The notes beneath the pieces were generated by a model. That model ran no database searches. It was not told the DNA's origin and worked only from the letters and a program-made list of their open reading frames with translations. Shown piece after piece: positions 13,786-21,696 of a stretch of DNA of 29,935 nucleotides; position 1 is the first letter of the stretch, and the number at the start of each line of letters is the position of its first letter. Source of the stretch: a virus; the IMG/VR virus record IMGVR_UViG_3300045962_000031, positions 1 through 29,935 of that record. One strand, 5' to 3'. Position numbers and translations under genes: made by a program.

Positions 13786-15730
13786 CGTTTCAACTATAGG
13801 ATTTACAGGTGCCGATTATACGAGCATTGCTACATGGGAATCAGATACAACGTTAGATCTTGTATCCGCAGGCGATATCGAAATATTAGAAGTCCATAAC
13901 GATTTGGGTGCGATTACTGTCTCCTCCACAATTACTTTTGCAGGTGCTACTGTTGATGCGTCAAATTATCGTGTCATTAAAAATGCGGATGGTAAGGGCT
14001 GGGAAGGTGATACTGATGATACTAGCGCAGCAACGTTAGCTTGTCAAGGTAATTATCGTTTAGTAGTTGAGGAGCAATATTTCCGCTTTGATGGAATTCG
14101 TTTCACAGGAAATGGCGCGAGTAATTTTTGCTTTGGTGCGGATGGGAATAACGTAATGATCGTGCGTTGCTTATTCGATGGACGTTCACAAACGTTCAAT
14201 ATTTGCGAGCTAACAGGCAGCCGTGCAGGCTGGCAATTTTTGCGCTGTGTCTTTATGGATTGTGGGGAATATACTGTTGACACATCATCTTCAGGAACTA
14301 ACTATTGTCAAAACTGCACATTTTATGGTTGTAATTATGGTCCTTCTACCTATGGTGGTGGTCGCTTAGTTTATAATAACTCTATTTCTGTGGGTAATAG
14401 TAATAACCATTACGCTGATTCGCCCTCTAACTGGGCAACGGGTACAGACTATAATATAATGGGAGGTTCAGATTATTATCCATCGGGCAATGTGATCCAA
14501 AATGCAGTAGCGACTGCTAGTACTTCCCCTGGTGCTGGTACATGGGTAATGTATAACAATATTACAGGCGGATCTGAAGATTTTAATATCCAAGATCATG
14601 CCTCTAATTCCGCTAAAGACTATGGTAAGACGCTAACAGGTGAAGTAGTTGTTGATGCTGCGGGCGTTAGTGCTTCGGGCACATGGGAATGTGGCGCGTT
14701 AAACTTTTATGTTGCTCCAGGTGGTGAAACTTACGAAGTAACGGTTTCGTCTAGTTTATCCCTTTCCCATAATAGCGGGATGCAAAGAAAAAGGAATAGA
14801 CTTGCGGTATCCAGTATTAATTTATACGATACATTTATTTCAGAAGTTACTTTTATAGCAGTTTATAACGCTGTTAATGTATCGTCATTGCTTAATGTAA
14901 ACGATAATCTAGGAATTCAGCGAGAAAGAAATAAAAGTATATCTTCCAGTATAGACTTAGATACTGCGTTAGATATTTATTTACAGCGTAGTAGGGCGTT
15001 GTTTTCGTCTATAACTTTAACTGATAGCATAACACGCTCGTTAATCACTACTACTGAAGAAATTTTACGTGTATTGTCTAGTGCTGTAGTAGTAGCGGAT
15101 ATCCTTGAAGTCGATAGGCAAAGGTATAAAAAATTAAATGATAATTTAGATCTAACACACATTATAAATGTCGCTAGACAGTTAGTTAAAAAGTTAATCC
15201 AGCCTATTTCTATAGGCGACTCTATTTACCCCTCCCGTGAATACCCTAGATTTTTGCAGTCTAATCTAGAACTTAATGATGCTCTATCTGCTGAAATTGC
15301 ACAGTTTTTACAGTATGCGGTTTTATTGCATACTACTTTAGAATTTAGTGATGGTTTTGACCTTGAAACTGAACGTAGTGTTTATCGTTTAGTACAGACA
15401 TTTGTCCCCCTTTACGAAAATCTTATCGCTGAACGCAAACAGTTAGTAGAAATTAATTTAACTGATAACATAGAGTTATTCGATAATTTAGTTTATAGCG
15501 TTCGAAGTTTCCTTACAGAAATCTTATTGCATGATAATTTAGTACTAACGGATCAAACAATATCATCAATACAACGTTTATTAAAGCCTATAGGCGTTAT
15601 AGTTTACGGGTTAAGTAAGGCTAAAATAAAGTACAATATTCGTTCAAGTAAAATAGAATATTTGTTAGAGAAGCAAAAGAAAATTATTTATACGCTGCGA
15701 AATATCAAGGGGCGCACAATTTATCATTAA
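13775..15730 (+). CDS. Beta-helix fibre protein with repeat stalk
   Basis: The 651-residue protein has two parts. Residues about 1-315 look like a right-handed parallel beta-helix: recurring short strands rich in N, G, S, C (FRFDGIRFTGNG, NNVMIVRCLFDG, GWQFLRCVFMDCG, YCQNCTFYGCNYG), a fold common in phage tailspikes. Residues about 320-610 are roughly nine diverged repeats of 25-35 residues of the form R.L...I.L.D.L...R (e.g. NKSISSSIDLDTALDIYLQR), which probably make an extended stalk. No catalytic residues can be assigned. It sits between the membrane-protein group and the neck genes, an unusual place for a fibre, so it may be a head or neck appendage. The short C-terminal motif LELIDSISPER in the gene ending at 27022 resembles one repeat. 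Confidence 0.7.
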   Translation: MATNVSTIGFTGADYTSIATWESDTTLDLVSAGDIEILEVHNDLGAITVSSTITFAGATVDASNYRVIKNADGKGWEGDTDDTSAATLACQGNYRLVVEEQYFRFDGIRFTGNGASNFCFGADGNNVMIVRCLFDGRSQTFNICELTGSRAGWQFLRCVFMDCGEYTVDTSSSGTNYCQNCTFYGCNYGPSTYGGGRLVYNNSISVGNSNNHYADSPSNWATGTDYNIMGGSDYYPSGNVIQNAVATASTSPGAGTWVMYNNITGGSEDFNIQDHASNSAKDYGKTLTGEVVVDAAGVSASGTWECGALNFYVAPGGETYEVTVSSSLSLSHNSGMQRKRNRLAVSSINLYDTFISEVTFIAVYNAVNVSSLLNVNDNLGIQRERNKSISSSIDLDTALDIYLQRSRALFSSITLTDSITRSLITTTEEILRVLSSAVVVADILEVDRQRYKKLNDNLDLTHIINVARQLVKKLIQPISIGDSIYPSREYPRFLQSNLELNDALSAEIAQFLQYAVLLHTTLEFSDGFDLETERSVYRLVQTFVPLYENLIAERKQLVEINLTDNIELFDNLVYSVRSFLTEILLHDNLVLTDQTISSIQRLLKPIGVIVYGLSKAKIKYNIRSSKIEYLLEKQKKIIYTLRNIKGRTIYH

Positions 15731-15739
15731 GGTGCTAAC

Positions 15740-16015
15740 ATGAAAGTTGAAGAATTTTTACCAGGGGATACTATGCTCCTAACATGGGTTTTTAGCGGCT
15801 ATGATGTGAGCAATTTGAACTATAGAGTACGAAATAGCGCCGATACAATTACGAGTACAGGAACTTTTACTGATTCAGGCAACGGGCACGCCTTCGCGTT
15901 AGTAACTGTATCAAGTAACGCTGGTTATTATGTCGCAGAATACCATAACGTTATAGATGGGTTCCCATATGTGCGTAGGCGACAATTTAGAGTGCAAGCT
16001 ATCGAGGTAGACTGA
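15740..16015 (+). CDS. Small neck-region beta protein
   Basis: The 91-residue beta-rich protein has alternating strands (TMLLTWVFSGYD, LNYRVRN, AFALVTVSSNAGYYVAEYH, RRRQFRVQAIEV), like an Ig-like sandwich. It is followed immediately by the connector gene, with the stop and start sharing one base (TGATG). Proteins of this size and look are common just before head-tail connectors in Mu-like gene orders, but a specific family is not recognised. Confidence 0.6.
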   Translation: MKVEEFLPGDTMLLTWVFSGYDVSNLNYRVRNSADTITSTGTFTDSGNGHAFALVTVSSNAGYYVAEYHNVIDGFPYVRRRQFRVQAIEVD

Positions 16016-16461
16016 TGGGCAGATATATAGATTGGGCAGATGTGGTTGATCGTTATCCCATGTTGTCTAACGTTGGCGATGCTACAAAGATGGAAAATAC
16101 ACATATTGTCCCCGCTGAAGGCGAAGTAGACGCAAGGTTAGCGCCTGTATTTACGACTCCTTTTTCCAGTGATAATGTTACAGCCCGAGATTTAGCTATA
16201 CAGTTAGTTTATTTAAGGGCAGGATTTTTAAAGGATGATAACTGGGTCAATTTTAAAAATTATGTAGACGAGAGATTTGATCGTTTAGTTGATGGTTCAG
16301 AGGCAATGTTAACTTCTAGCGGAGATGTATTATCTTCCCAAGATACCACAGAAGCGTATCATACGCATGAAGGATATAAGCCTATTTTTGATCTAACAGA
16401 CGTAATAAATCAGGAAGTCGATATTGATTTGATTGACGCTGAAAATGACAAAAGAAACTGA
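16015..16461 (+). CDS. Head-tail connector protein (gp36/DUF1320-like)
   Basis: The 148-residue helical protein has YIDWADVVDRYP at the N terminus, EGEVDARLAPVFTTPF near 34-49, and RDLAIQLVYLRAG near 58-70. The pattern of a leading 'Y...D...R' segment, then 'E..VD..L...F..P' and then a helix-rich core matches the Mu gp36/DUF1320-type and other connector families that dock under the portal. The next gene overlaps its end. Confidence comes from both pattern and position. Confidence 0.75.
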   Translation: MGRYIDWADVVDRYPMLSNVGDATKMENTHIVPAEGEVDARLAPVFTTPFSSDNVTARDLAIQLVYLRAGFLKDDNWVNFKNYVDERFDRLVDGSEAMLTSSGDVLSSQDTTEAYHTHEGYKPIFDLTDVINQEVDIDLIDAENDKRN

Positions 16462-16960
16462 GTTTATAATTACCCCATCCTTACGAGAAGTTAGGAAGTA
16501 TTTACTCGATGTAGAGAAGCGTGTAAAAACCTTACGCGTTCCATTAAAGAAAACGTCTATTTTTTTGGATCGTTGGGTGCAATGGAATTTTCGCGATCAA
16601 GGGCAAAAGTTAGGTTCAGATAAATGGCCCCCCTTTAAGGGTGGTGGTAGGAAAAAGAAGGGTAGAAAATTTGAGCCTTTTACTTTTCGACGTAATGATA
16701 GAGGTGCGCGATTACTGCAAGATACTGGCCGATTACGTAATTCATTTGAGCCTTTTTATAACGCGCGTAATGCAGGTGTAGGATCTGATTTACACTATGC
16801 GAAATACCATGAATATGGTGTTAGCAAAAGGAATTTACCAGCTAGGCGTATGCTTCCAAAGCGAAAAGAAATCATAAAAGACGTTAGGGAAATCTTTCGT
16901 GATCATGTAGTTGATTCGATTAGTAAGGGCAGATACCCTTTTAAGAAAGGGAAATTATGA
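16445..16960 (+). CDS. Phage virion morphogenesis protein (Mu gpG-like)
   Basis: The 171-residue basic protein carries the hallmarks of the Mu gpG/PF05069 tail-completion family: ARLLQDTGRLRNSF near 87-100, VGSDLHYAKYHEYG near 109-122 and LPARRMLP near 128-135. These proteins help join head and tail. ATG 16445 is preferred to TTG 16433; both overlap the connector gene and neither has a strong ribosome site. The stop overlaps the next start as ATGA. Confidence 0.85.
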   Translation: MTKETEFIITPSLREVRKYLLDVEKRVKTLRVPLKKTSIFLDRWVQWNFRDQGQKLGSDKWPPFKGGGRKKKGRKFEPFTFRRNDRGARLLQDTGRLRNSFEPFYNARNAGVGSDLHYAKYHEYGVSKRNLPARRMLPKRKEIIKDVREIFRDHVVDSISKGRYPFKKGKL

Positions 16961-17406
16961 TTATACAGATTGATGATTTTTTAAGCTATATGGAAACATA
17001 TTTGCGTGAATCAATTAATACGCAAGATTATCAAATTGAGGTAGGTGAATGGATGAATACATCCCCAGAAATAGCCGCAAAGGGATGGGTTTGTATTTAT
17101 CATCAAGGTATTGAATATGTTCCGCGTACGTTAGGGAACCACGCGCAAGCTTGGCAAGGTAGTTTATACATTTCCGTTATAGTACAAAATGCTGATTACA
17201 AGTCTGGAAAAGAATGTACGTTAGAATTACAGAGGCGAGTTAAAAATGTTGTTAGTGTATTTTCCCAAGGTTCTATCGCTTCTAACTTTGTTGATACAAT
17301 AACACAGTTAGATATTAATTTTTCTTTTGTGAATGCTGATTCTGAAACTGTATATTTTCAAAATGCAGTATTAGATTTTACTTTAGCTTTCAGTGGACAA
17401 TTGTGA
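16957..17406 (+). CDS. Tail terminator protein
   Basis: The 149-residue alpha/beta protein follows the gpG-like gene (ATGA overlap) and precedes the tail tube gene, the usual slot for the gpU-type tail terminator that caps the growing tail. An N-terminal helix (IDDFLSYMETYLRESI), central strands (GWVCIYHQG, GSLYISVIVQN) and a helix (LELQRRVKNVVSVF) fit this fold. There is no unique motif, so position carries much of the weight. Confidence 0.7.
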   Translation: MIIQIDDFLSYMETYLRESINTQDYQIEVGEWMNTSPEIAAKGWVCIYHQGIEYVPRTLGNHAQAWQGSLYISVIVQNADYKSGKECTLELQRRVKNVVSVFSQGSIASNFVDTITQLDINFSFVNADSETVYFQNAVLDFTLAFSGQL

Positions 17407-17415
17407 GGTTTAGTT

Positions 17416-18390
17416 ATGGGTTACGGTACTAATGCAGTAGTGGGTTTAGCTTTTCAAAATAGTTATGGAACTGCTTCTGGTGTGGGTAGCTTGATGTATA
17501 TCCCCTTCGTTAGTGAAAACGTAGGGTTAGATATTCCTGATCTAATCCCTGAATCTAAAACAGGACACTTTAATGAGGCAGATTCAGAAGGCGGACCTAG
17601 AACAATTACTGGAGACGTTAGCTTTGAACCTAGACCTATAGAGCTAGGTTTTATGCTCAAGGCTGTTTTTGGTGTAGCTGATAGCGTTGTTAATTCAGGT
17701 GGTATTTATAAGCATGTTTTTATCCCAAGAACTTCAGATTGGGATGATTCCGCAGCTAACCAGCCTATTACTATATATAAAGATCTAGCGACTGCCAGTG
17801 ACGCGTTATTCCATAGAGATCTTGTAGGATCTGCGTTAGAATTATCTGTTGCAAATGGTGAGCTATTGAAGGGTCGTGTTGGTTTTGTTGGTGGCACAGA
17901 AGGAACGGTAGCAACACAAACTGCGTCTTATCATAGCGGGCGTTATTTCTCATGGGATACCACAAGTGTTTCCCTTGGTGGTGCGGGGAATGCTGACGTA
18001 GAACAATTAACGTTTACGTTAGACGAACATCTAGAGCCTATGCATACTCTGAACAATTCTAAGTATCCTTCGAGTATTAAACGTGGTGGCACCAAGCGTA
18101 GCGTTAGCATATCGGGCACAATTAAATTTCCGAATAATACTGAGTATAACGCTTTCACTGCCCAAAGTGACAGAGGTTTTATTTTAAATTTTCGTGGTCC
18201 TACTGAAATTCAATCAGGTTACTATGATGAGCTAATGATTAAATGTGGGCGTATGTTGTATACTGAATTCAAGCCTTCTGCTGAAGGTGATGGTGAGGTT
18301 AGCGTATCGTTTACAGGTAAATTACAGTATAACGCTAATAGTGGAACGCCTGTCTATTGTACGTTACAGAATACAATGGCAGCTTATTAA
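17416..18390 (+). CDS. Tail tube (major tail) protein
   Basis: The 324-residue protein shows the pattern of siphovirus tail tube proteins: VSENVGLDIPDLIPES near 31-46, then TITGDVSFEPRPIELGFML near 62-80 (the 'G....e..P..lg..l' core), followed by beta-sandwich sequence (LELSVANGELLKGRVGFVGG). Length at the upper end of the family is consistent with one extra Ig-like decoration near the C terminus (RSVSISGTIKFPN onward). Ribosome site GAGG precedes ATG 17416. Confidence 0.85.
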   Translation: MGYGTNAVVGLAFQNSYGTASGVGSLMYIPFVSENVGLDIPDLIPESKTGHFNEADSEGGPRTITGDVSFEPRPIELGFMLKAVFGVADSVVNSGGIYKHVFIPRTSDWDDSAANQPITIYKDLATASDALFHRDLVGSALELSVANGELLKGRVGFVGGTEGTVATQTASYHSGRYFSWDTTSVSLGGAGNADVEQLTFTLDEHLEPMHTLNNSKYPSSIKRGGTKRSVSISGTIKFPNNTEYNAFTAQSDRGFILNFRGPTEIQSGYYDELMIKCGRMLYTEFKPSAEGDGEVSVSFTGKLQYNANSGTPVYCTLQNTMAAY

Positions 18391-18408
18391 TTTAATTAGG
18401 GGAGTACT

Positions 18409-18825
18409 ATGAGTCAATACAAAAGGTCTTTCGTTTACGCCACTAATTTTGAAGGTGATAACGTAACGATGAGGTTGCAGGGCATGAAAAGAAGGCATCT
18501 GCAAATGTTATCGAAATATATTCATCAAGATGCAGAAGGCGGGATATCTGTTACCTTTGAGAATCAGTTAGAAGCTTTTGATGTTTTCGCTGATATCTTA
18601 CCCGAATGTGTTACAGAGTTTAAAGGACTAACAGATTTTGATTTGAAAAAACCTATTCCTTTGGAAGTAGTTTTAGAGGATATGTATTTTATTAATCTTG
18701 TTAGTGAAATAATTCAACAAATTATGTCTGCATCTACGATGAAAAGTAAGGAGGTTAAACAGTTAAAAAAGTCGCAAGGAGGGCAGCAGCGGGTGTTACG
18801 TTCACGAGTAGAAATGAAAGCATAG
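18409..18825 (+). CDS. Tail assembly chaperone, short form (gpG analogue)
   Basis: The 138-residue protein begins at ATG 18409 after GGGGAG and sits between tail tube and tape measure genes, the fixed place of the lambda G/T pair. It is helical and acidic in the middle (FADILPECVTEFKGL) and ends in a basic stretch (VKQLKKSQGGQQRVLRSR). The 0-frame stop at 18823-18825 is bypassed in a fraction of translation by a -1 frameshift at 18765-18771, making the long form described separately. Confidence 0.85.
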   Translation: MSQYKRSFVYATNFEGDNVTMRLQGMKRRHLQMLSKYIHQDAEGGISVTFENQLEAFDVFADILPECVTEFKGLTDFDLKKPIPLEVVLEDMYFINLVSEIIQQIMSASTMKSKEVKQLKKSQGGQQRVLRSRVEMKA

Positions 18826-19019
18826 GAGGTGTGACGTTATCAGATTGGGTTATACTTTTCTTAGATTCTCATACGTCCACGATGATGGGATTACTATTTA
18901 ACGGCTGGCCTGATGGGCAATGTTTATTCGAGCAAGATGCACTGTTGGTCGAGATTTTCAGGGTTATACACGGGCAATTCATAGCCCAAAGCAACCTAGA
19001 GGCGTCATCACATGGCTAA
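18409..19019 (+). CDS. Tail assembly chaperone, frameshifted long form (gpGT analogue)
   Basis: A -1 shift at A AAA AAG (18765-18771) moves ribosomes into the frame that runs without a stop to 19019, giving about 203 residues: 121 from the first frame and 82 from the second. The appended part continues VARRAAAG, then TLSDWVILFLDSHTSTMM and ends LEASSHG. Gram-negative siphoviruses commonly make such a G/GT pair: the G part coats the tape measure and the T part recruits tail tube subunits. The second ORF lacks an independent start: the GTG at 18831 lies immediately against a GGAGGT, which is too close. The tape measure gene begins 8 bases before its stop. Confidence 0.85.
18748..18771 (+). promoter_or_regulatory. 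-1 ribosomal frameshift signal with Shine-Dalgarno-like enhancer
   Basis: The heptamer A AAA AAG at 18765-18771 is in the correct phase (TTA AAA AAG in the 0 frame). AAGGAGGT at 18748-18755 lies 9 bases upstream, inside codons. This is the same layout as the E. coli dnaX frameshift site, where an internal Shine-Dalgarno stimulates slipping on the same heptamer. I see no strong downstream hairpin by eye. Confidence 0.85.
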
Positions 19020-21345
19020 CGTTATTGAGTTTAAAATTTTAGGTAAAGAAGATGTTAGCAAAACTTTCGGTAGCGTAAATACAGCGTTAACGAAAACTCA
19101 ACTTGCTGCTGCCCGTGCAGCTGCGGCGTTAACCGTAGCTGCTACAGCTGTCGCTGCTGTAACAGCTGCGGTGGCTGGATCTGTTGTAGGTGCTTACAAG
19201 TTTACCACCCAATACGCACTAGCTGAGGATACTGTAGGTAAATTTGCAGCACGATTAGGCACTACAGCCGATACGTTATCGATGCTCCACGCTGCTGCAA
19301 AGTTTGGCGGCCAGTCCATAGAGCAAATGAACATGTCTATACAGCGTTTTAATAGACGCATAGGCGATTCGTTATCGGGCATGGGTGAAGCATCTTCAAA
19401 GCTTAAAGTTTTGGGTTTGGATGCTAAAGCATTAGCTGAACTGCCCTTAGAGGAAAGGATGTATGAGCTAGCTGACGCATTGGCTAGAGTAGAAAATCCT
19501 ACGCAAAGGCTAAGCGCAGCAGTGGGGCTGTTAGATTCTGAGGGAGCAGGGTTTTTACAGACTATAAAAAATGGCTCACAAAGTTTAAAGGATGTAGCTA
19601 AAGATCTGGAATTTTTAGGTGGTGTTATCTCGCCACAGGCAGCAGCTAATGCTGCTGTTTATAATGACCAGATGGAGCGCATGAGATTAGCCTTTAGTAG
19701 TACAGGTCGCGCTATTGGCGATGTTTTAATGCCTTATTTAGCGAATTTATCCAGAATGCTCGCTAACTTTGTAGCTACGCATCGGGTGCAAATTGCAGAA
19801 TTCTTTGAAGGCGTAATAATGTGGGGCGTTAGAACGTTTTTGCATTTGAGGAACACTTTTAGAGTAATTAAAGCAATTTTTACAGGAACGTTTGATTGGG
19901 GGCAATTGCTTATAAATTCAGCCTTGCAATTTCAAGATTATTTTGGCGAGCTGATCAGATTAGCTCGTTTACGTTTGCAACAATTCAGTGAAGTATTTAT
20001 TTTAGCTTTTAAATTAATTTGGCGTTCATTTGCAGAGTTAGGAAAATGGGCTTGGGATAATTTAAAAGAACTATTTTATAAGGGTAATTTTTCTGGCTTT
20101 GATGAACTAGGCGAGAATTTAAAGAAAACCTTTAAAGATGCGTTAGACGAAACTTCACAGAATCTATGGAAATTCGAGTATGAAATTAGAGATATCCCCA
20201 AGTCTGTAAACGCTAATTTTATTAAGCCTGTAGTTGAGGGTTTAACTAACGTTGATGAAGAGGCAAAAAGAGTCGCTGCATCATTGCGTTTAGTTGGCGA
20301 AGCTTCGAAAGAAATTGGTGGATCTGTTGTTATTCCAGATAGGCCAGAAGATGAACAAGATACTAAAGATAATGGCGATAGATCGTTAGAAAATCAAAGA
20401 CAAGCTTACGCTACATTTTATGATGCGATAGCGGGTTATGCTGAATCTTTTAGGGATAGAGTAGGCAATGCGTATGCCCAGTTAGGTGCGGAAACATTTT
20501 CCTTACTGATGAATACTGCTAACGCTGCTGGTCAAGCATTTGCTAGTGTCGTTACAGGCTCCCAAAGCTTAGGGAACGCGTTATCTAATTTATTTAAACA
20601 GGTGCTTGCTCAAGGCATCGCTATGTTAGTTCGCATAGGTGTGCAGAGGTTAATACTTAAAGCGATAAATTTAGCAGCTGTAGAAACAGAATCAGCGAGA
20701 AATATCGCTGCGGGGTTGAAAGCTGTTTATGTAAATAGTTTTGCGAGTGCCGCTGCGATTCCTTTTACTGGGTGGGTTATTGCTCCAGGGGTAGCCGAAG
20801 CTAATCTAGCGTTAGCAATAGGGGGTTTAGCTAAAGCAGAAGGTGCATCGTTAGCGGGTGCCGCACATGGTGGCTTGGAATATGTTCCCAAAGAAGGTAC
20901 TTATTTATTAGATAAAGGTGAACGTGTACTATCACCTAATCAGAATAAAGAATTTACAAAGGTAGTAACTAGTCTAAAGTCTTTTTCTAAAGAACGTGTA
21001 CTATCACCTAATCAGAATAAAGAATTTACAAAGGTAGTAACTAGTCTAAAGTCTTTCCACAATGGCGTAGAATATGTACCTAATGAGGGGGCATATTCAT
21101 TAGCGAAAGGCGAGCGTGTATTTTCAGCGGCACAGAATGAACGTCTAACAGAAATTCTACAACAATCTAACGCTAACCCCACTACTGTAGTGATTAATAA
21201 AATAGAAGTTTTACCTAACGCCACAAACGCAAAAGCGTTCCTTGATATGGACTCGCGCGATGTAGAGCGCATAGTAGCAGACAAATTATATGACGCTTTT
21301 GAAAAACTATCTAGTCAAGGGATTAAGATGCGCGGGGTTTACTAA
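19012..21345 (+). CDS. Tape measure protein
   Basis: At 777 residues this is the largest of the core tail proteins; it sets tail length and is expelled with the DNA. The N-terminal part is Ala-rich and helical (TALTKTQLAAARAAAAL, then a membrane-like stretch AVAAVTAAVAGSVVGAY), with the tape-measure segment LAEDTVGKFAARLGTTADTL near 70-89. There is a hydrophobic central region about 235-275, and a typical C-terminal end with AHGGLEYVPKEGTYLLDKGERVLSP near 623-647. A 24-codon in-frame duplication lies at the C terminus (20920-21056). If one residue corresponds to about 0.15 nm, the tail would be roughly 115 nm; this is an estimate from a general rule. Confidence 0.9.
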   Translation: MANVIEFKILGKEDVSKTFGSVNTALTKTQLAAARAAAALTVAATAVAAVTAAVAGSVVGAYKFTTQYALAEDTVGKFAARLGTTADTLSMLHAAAKFGGQSIEQMNMSIQRFNRRIGDSLSGMGEASSKLKVLGLDAKALAELPLEERMYELADALARVENPTQRLSAAVGLLDSEGAGFLQTIKNGSQSLKDVAKDLEFLGGVISPQAAANAAVYNDQMERMRLAFSSTGRAIGDVLMPYLANLSRMLANFVATHRVQIAEFFEGVIMWGVRTFLHLRNTFRVIKAIFTGTFDWGQLLINSALQFQDYFGELIRLARLRLQQFSEVFILAFKLIWRSFAELGKWAWDNLKELFYKGNFSGFDELGENLKKTFKDALDETSQNLWKFEYEIRDIPKSVNANFIKPVVEGLTNVDEEAKRVAASLRLVGEASKEIGGSVVIPDRPEDEQDTKDNGDRSLENQRQAYATFYDAIAGYAESFRDRVGNAYAQLGAETFSLLMNTANAAGQAFASVVTGSQSLGNALSNLFKQVLAQGIAMLVRIGVQRLILKAINLAAVETESARNIAAGLKAVYVNSFASAAAIPFTGWVIAPGVAEANLALAIGGLAKAEGASLAGAAHGGLEYVPKEGTYLLDKGERVLSPNQNKEFTKVVTSLKSFSKERVLSPNQNKEFTKVVTSLKSFHNGVEYVPNEGAYSLAKGERVFSAAQNERLTEILQQSNANPTTVVINKIEVLPNATNAKAFLDMDSRDVERIVADKLYDAFEKLSSQGIKMRGVY
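20920..21056 (+). repeat. Perfect 65-bp direct repeat within the tape measure gene
   Basis: Bases 20920-20984 and 20992-21056 are identical, with a 7-base spacer, so the period is 72 bases (24 codons, in frame). Each copy encodes ERVLSPNQNKEFTKVVTSLK followed by SF. A diverged third copy of the surrounding motif (EYVPNEGAYSLAKGERVFS) follows. Complete identity at synonymous positions points to a recent tandem duplication. Confidence 0.95.
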
Positions 21346-21695
21346 TGTATATCTTATCGATTGATAGCTCCAATAACGTTAGCTTTGAGGTAGAGTATGA
21401 TTTTAGAAGCAAAGATACGATCCTAAAAAGTGAGCATATTACACGAGCGGGTAGGAAATTTACTTATAAATGGGGTGATTTGCGTAGAAGAGAATTCTCT
21501 GTGAGGTTCTTGAGTTCTGGGACTGCTAGCGTTATCAATTCCTGGTGGGTATCCAATGCTGATCTTATACTGCAAGAATCTGGGTCAACTGAAGTTTTTT
21601 CGTGTAGATTGGCAAATGATAATACACCTATCAGTAAATTCGAAAAACCATATAACGATAAGTTCAAAGGTATTATTGAATTAGAGAGTTACTGA
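21345..21695 (+). CDS. Minor tail protein (distal-tail region)
   Basis: The 116-residue beta protein starts on the last base of the tape measure stop (TAATG). Strands such as NVSFEVEYDFRSKDT, GRKFTYKWGDLRRREFSVRF and FSCRLANDN are typical of the N-terminal portion of distal tail proteins that form a ring at the end of the tail tube. The length is shorter than full-size distal tail proteins, so it may be a minimal version. Function rests on position after the tape measure gene. Confidence 0.6.
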   Translation: MYILSIDSSNNVSFEVEYDFRSKDTILKSEHITRAGRKFTYKWGDLRRREFSVRFLSSGTASVINSWWVSNADLILQESGSTEVFSCRLANDNTPISKFEKPYNDKFKGIIELESY

Positions 21696-21696
21696 C

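Noticed and set aside
18831-19019. Independent small gene starting at GTG 18831
   Set aside because: The GGAGGT abuts the GTG with no spacing, and the frame is open back to a canonical slippery heptamer in the upstream chaperone gene, so a frameshift extension explains it better.
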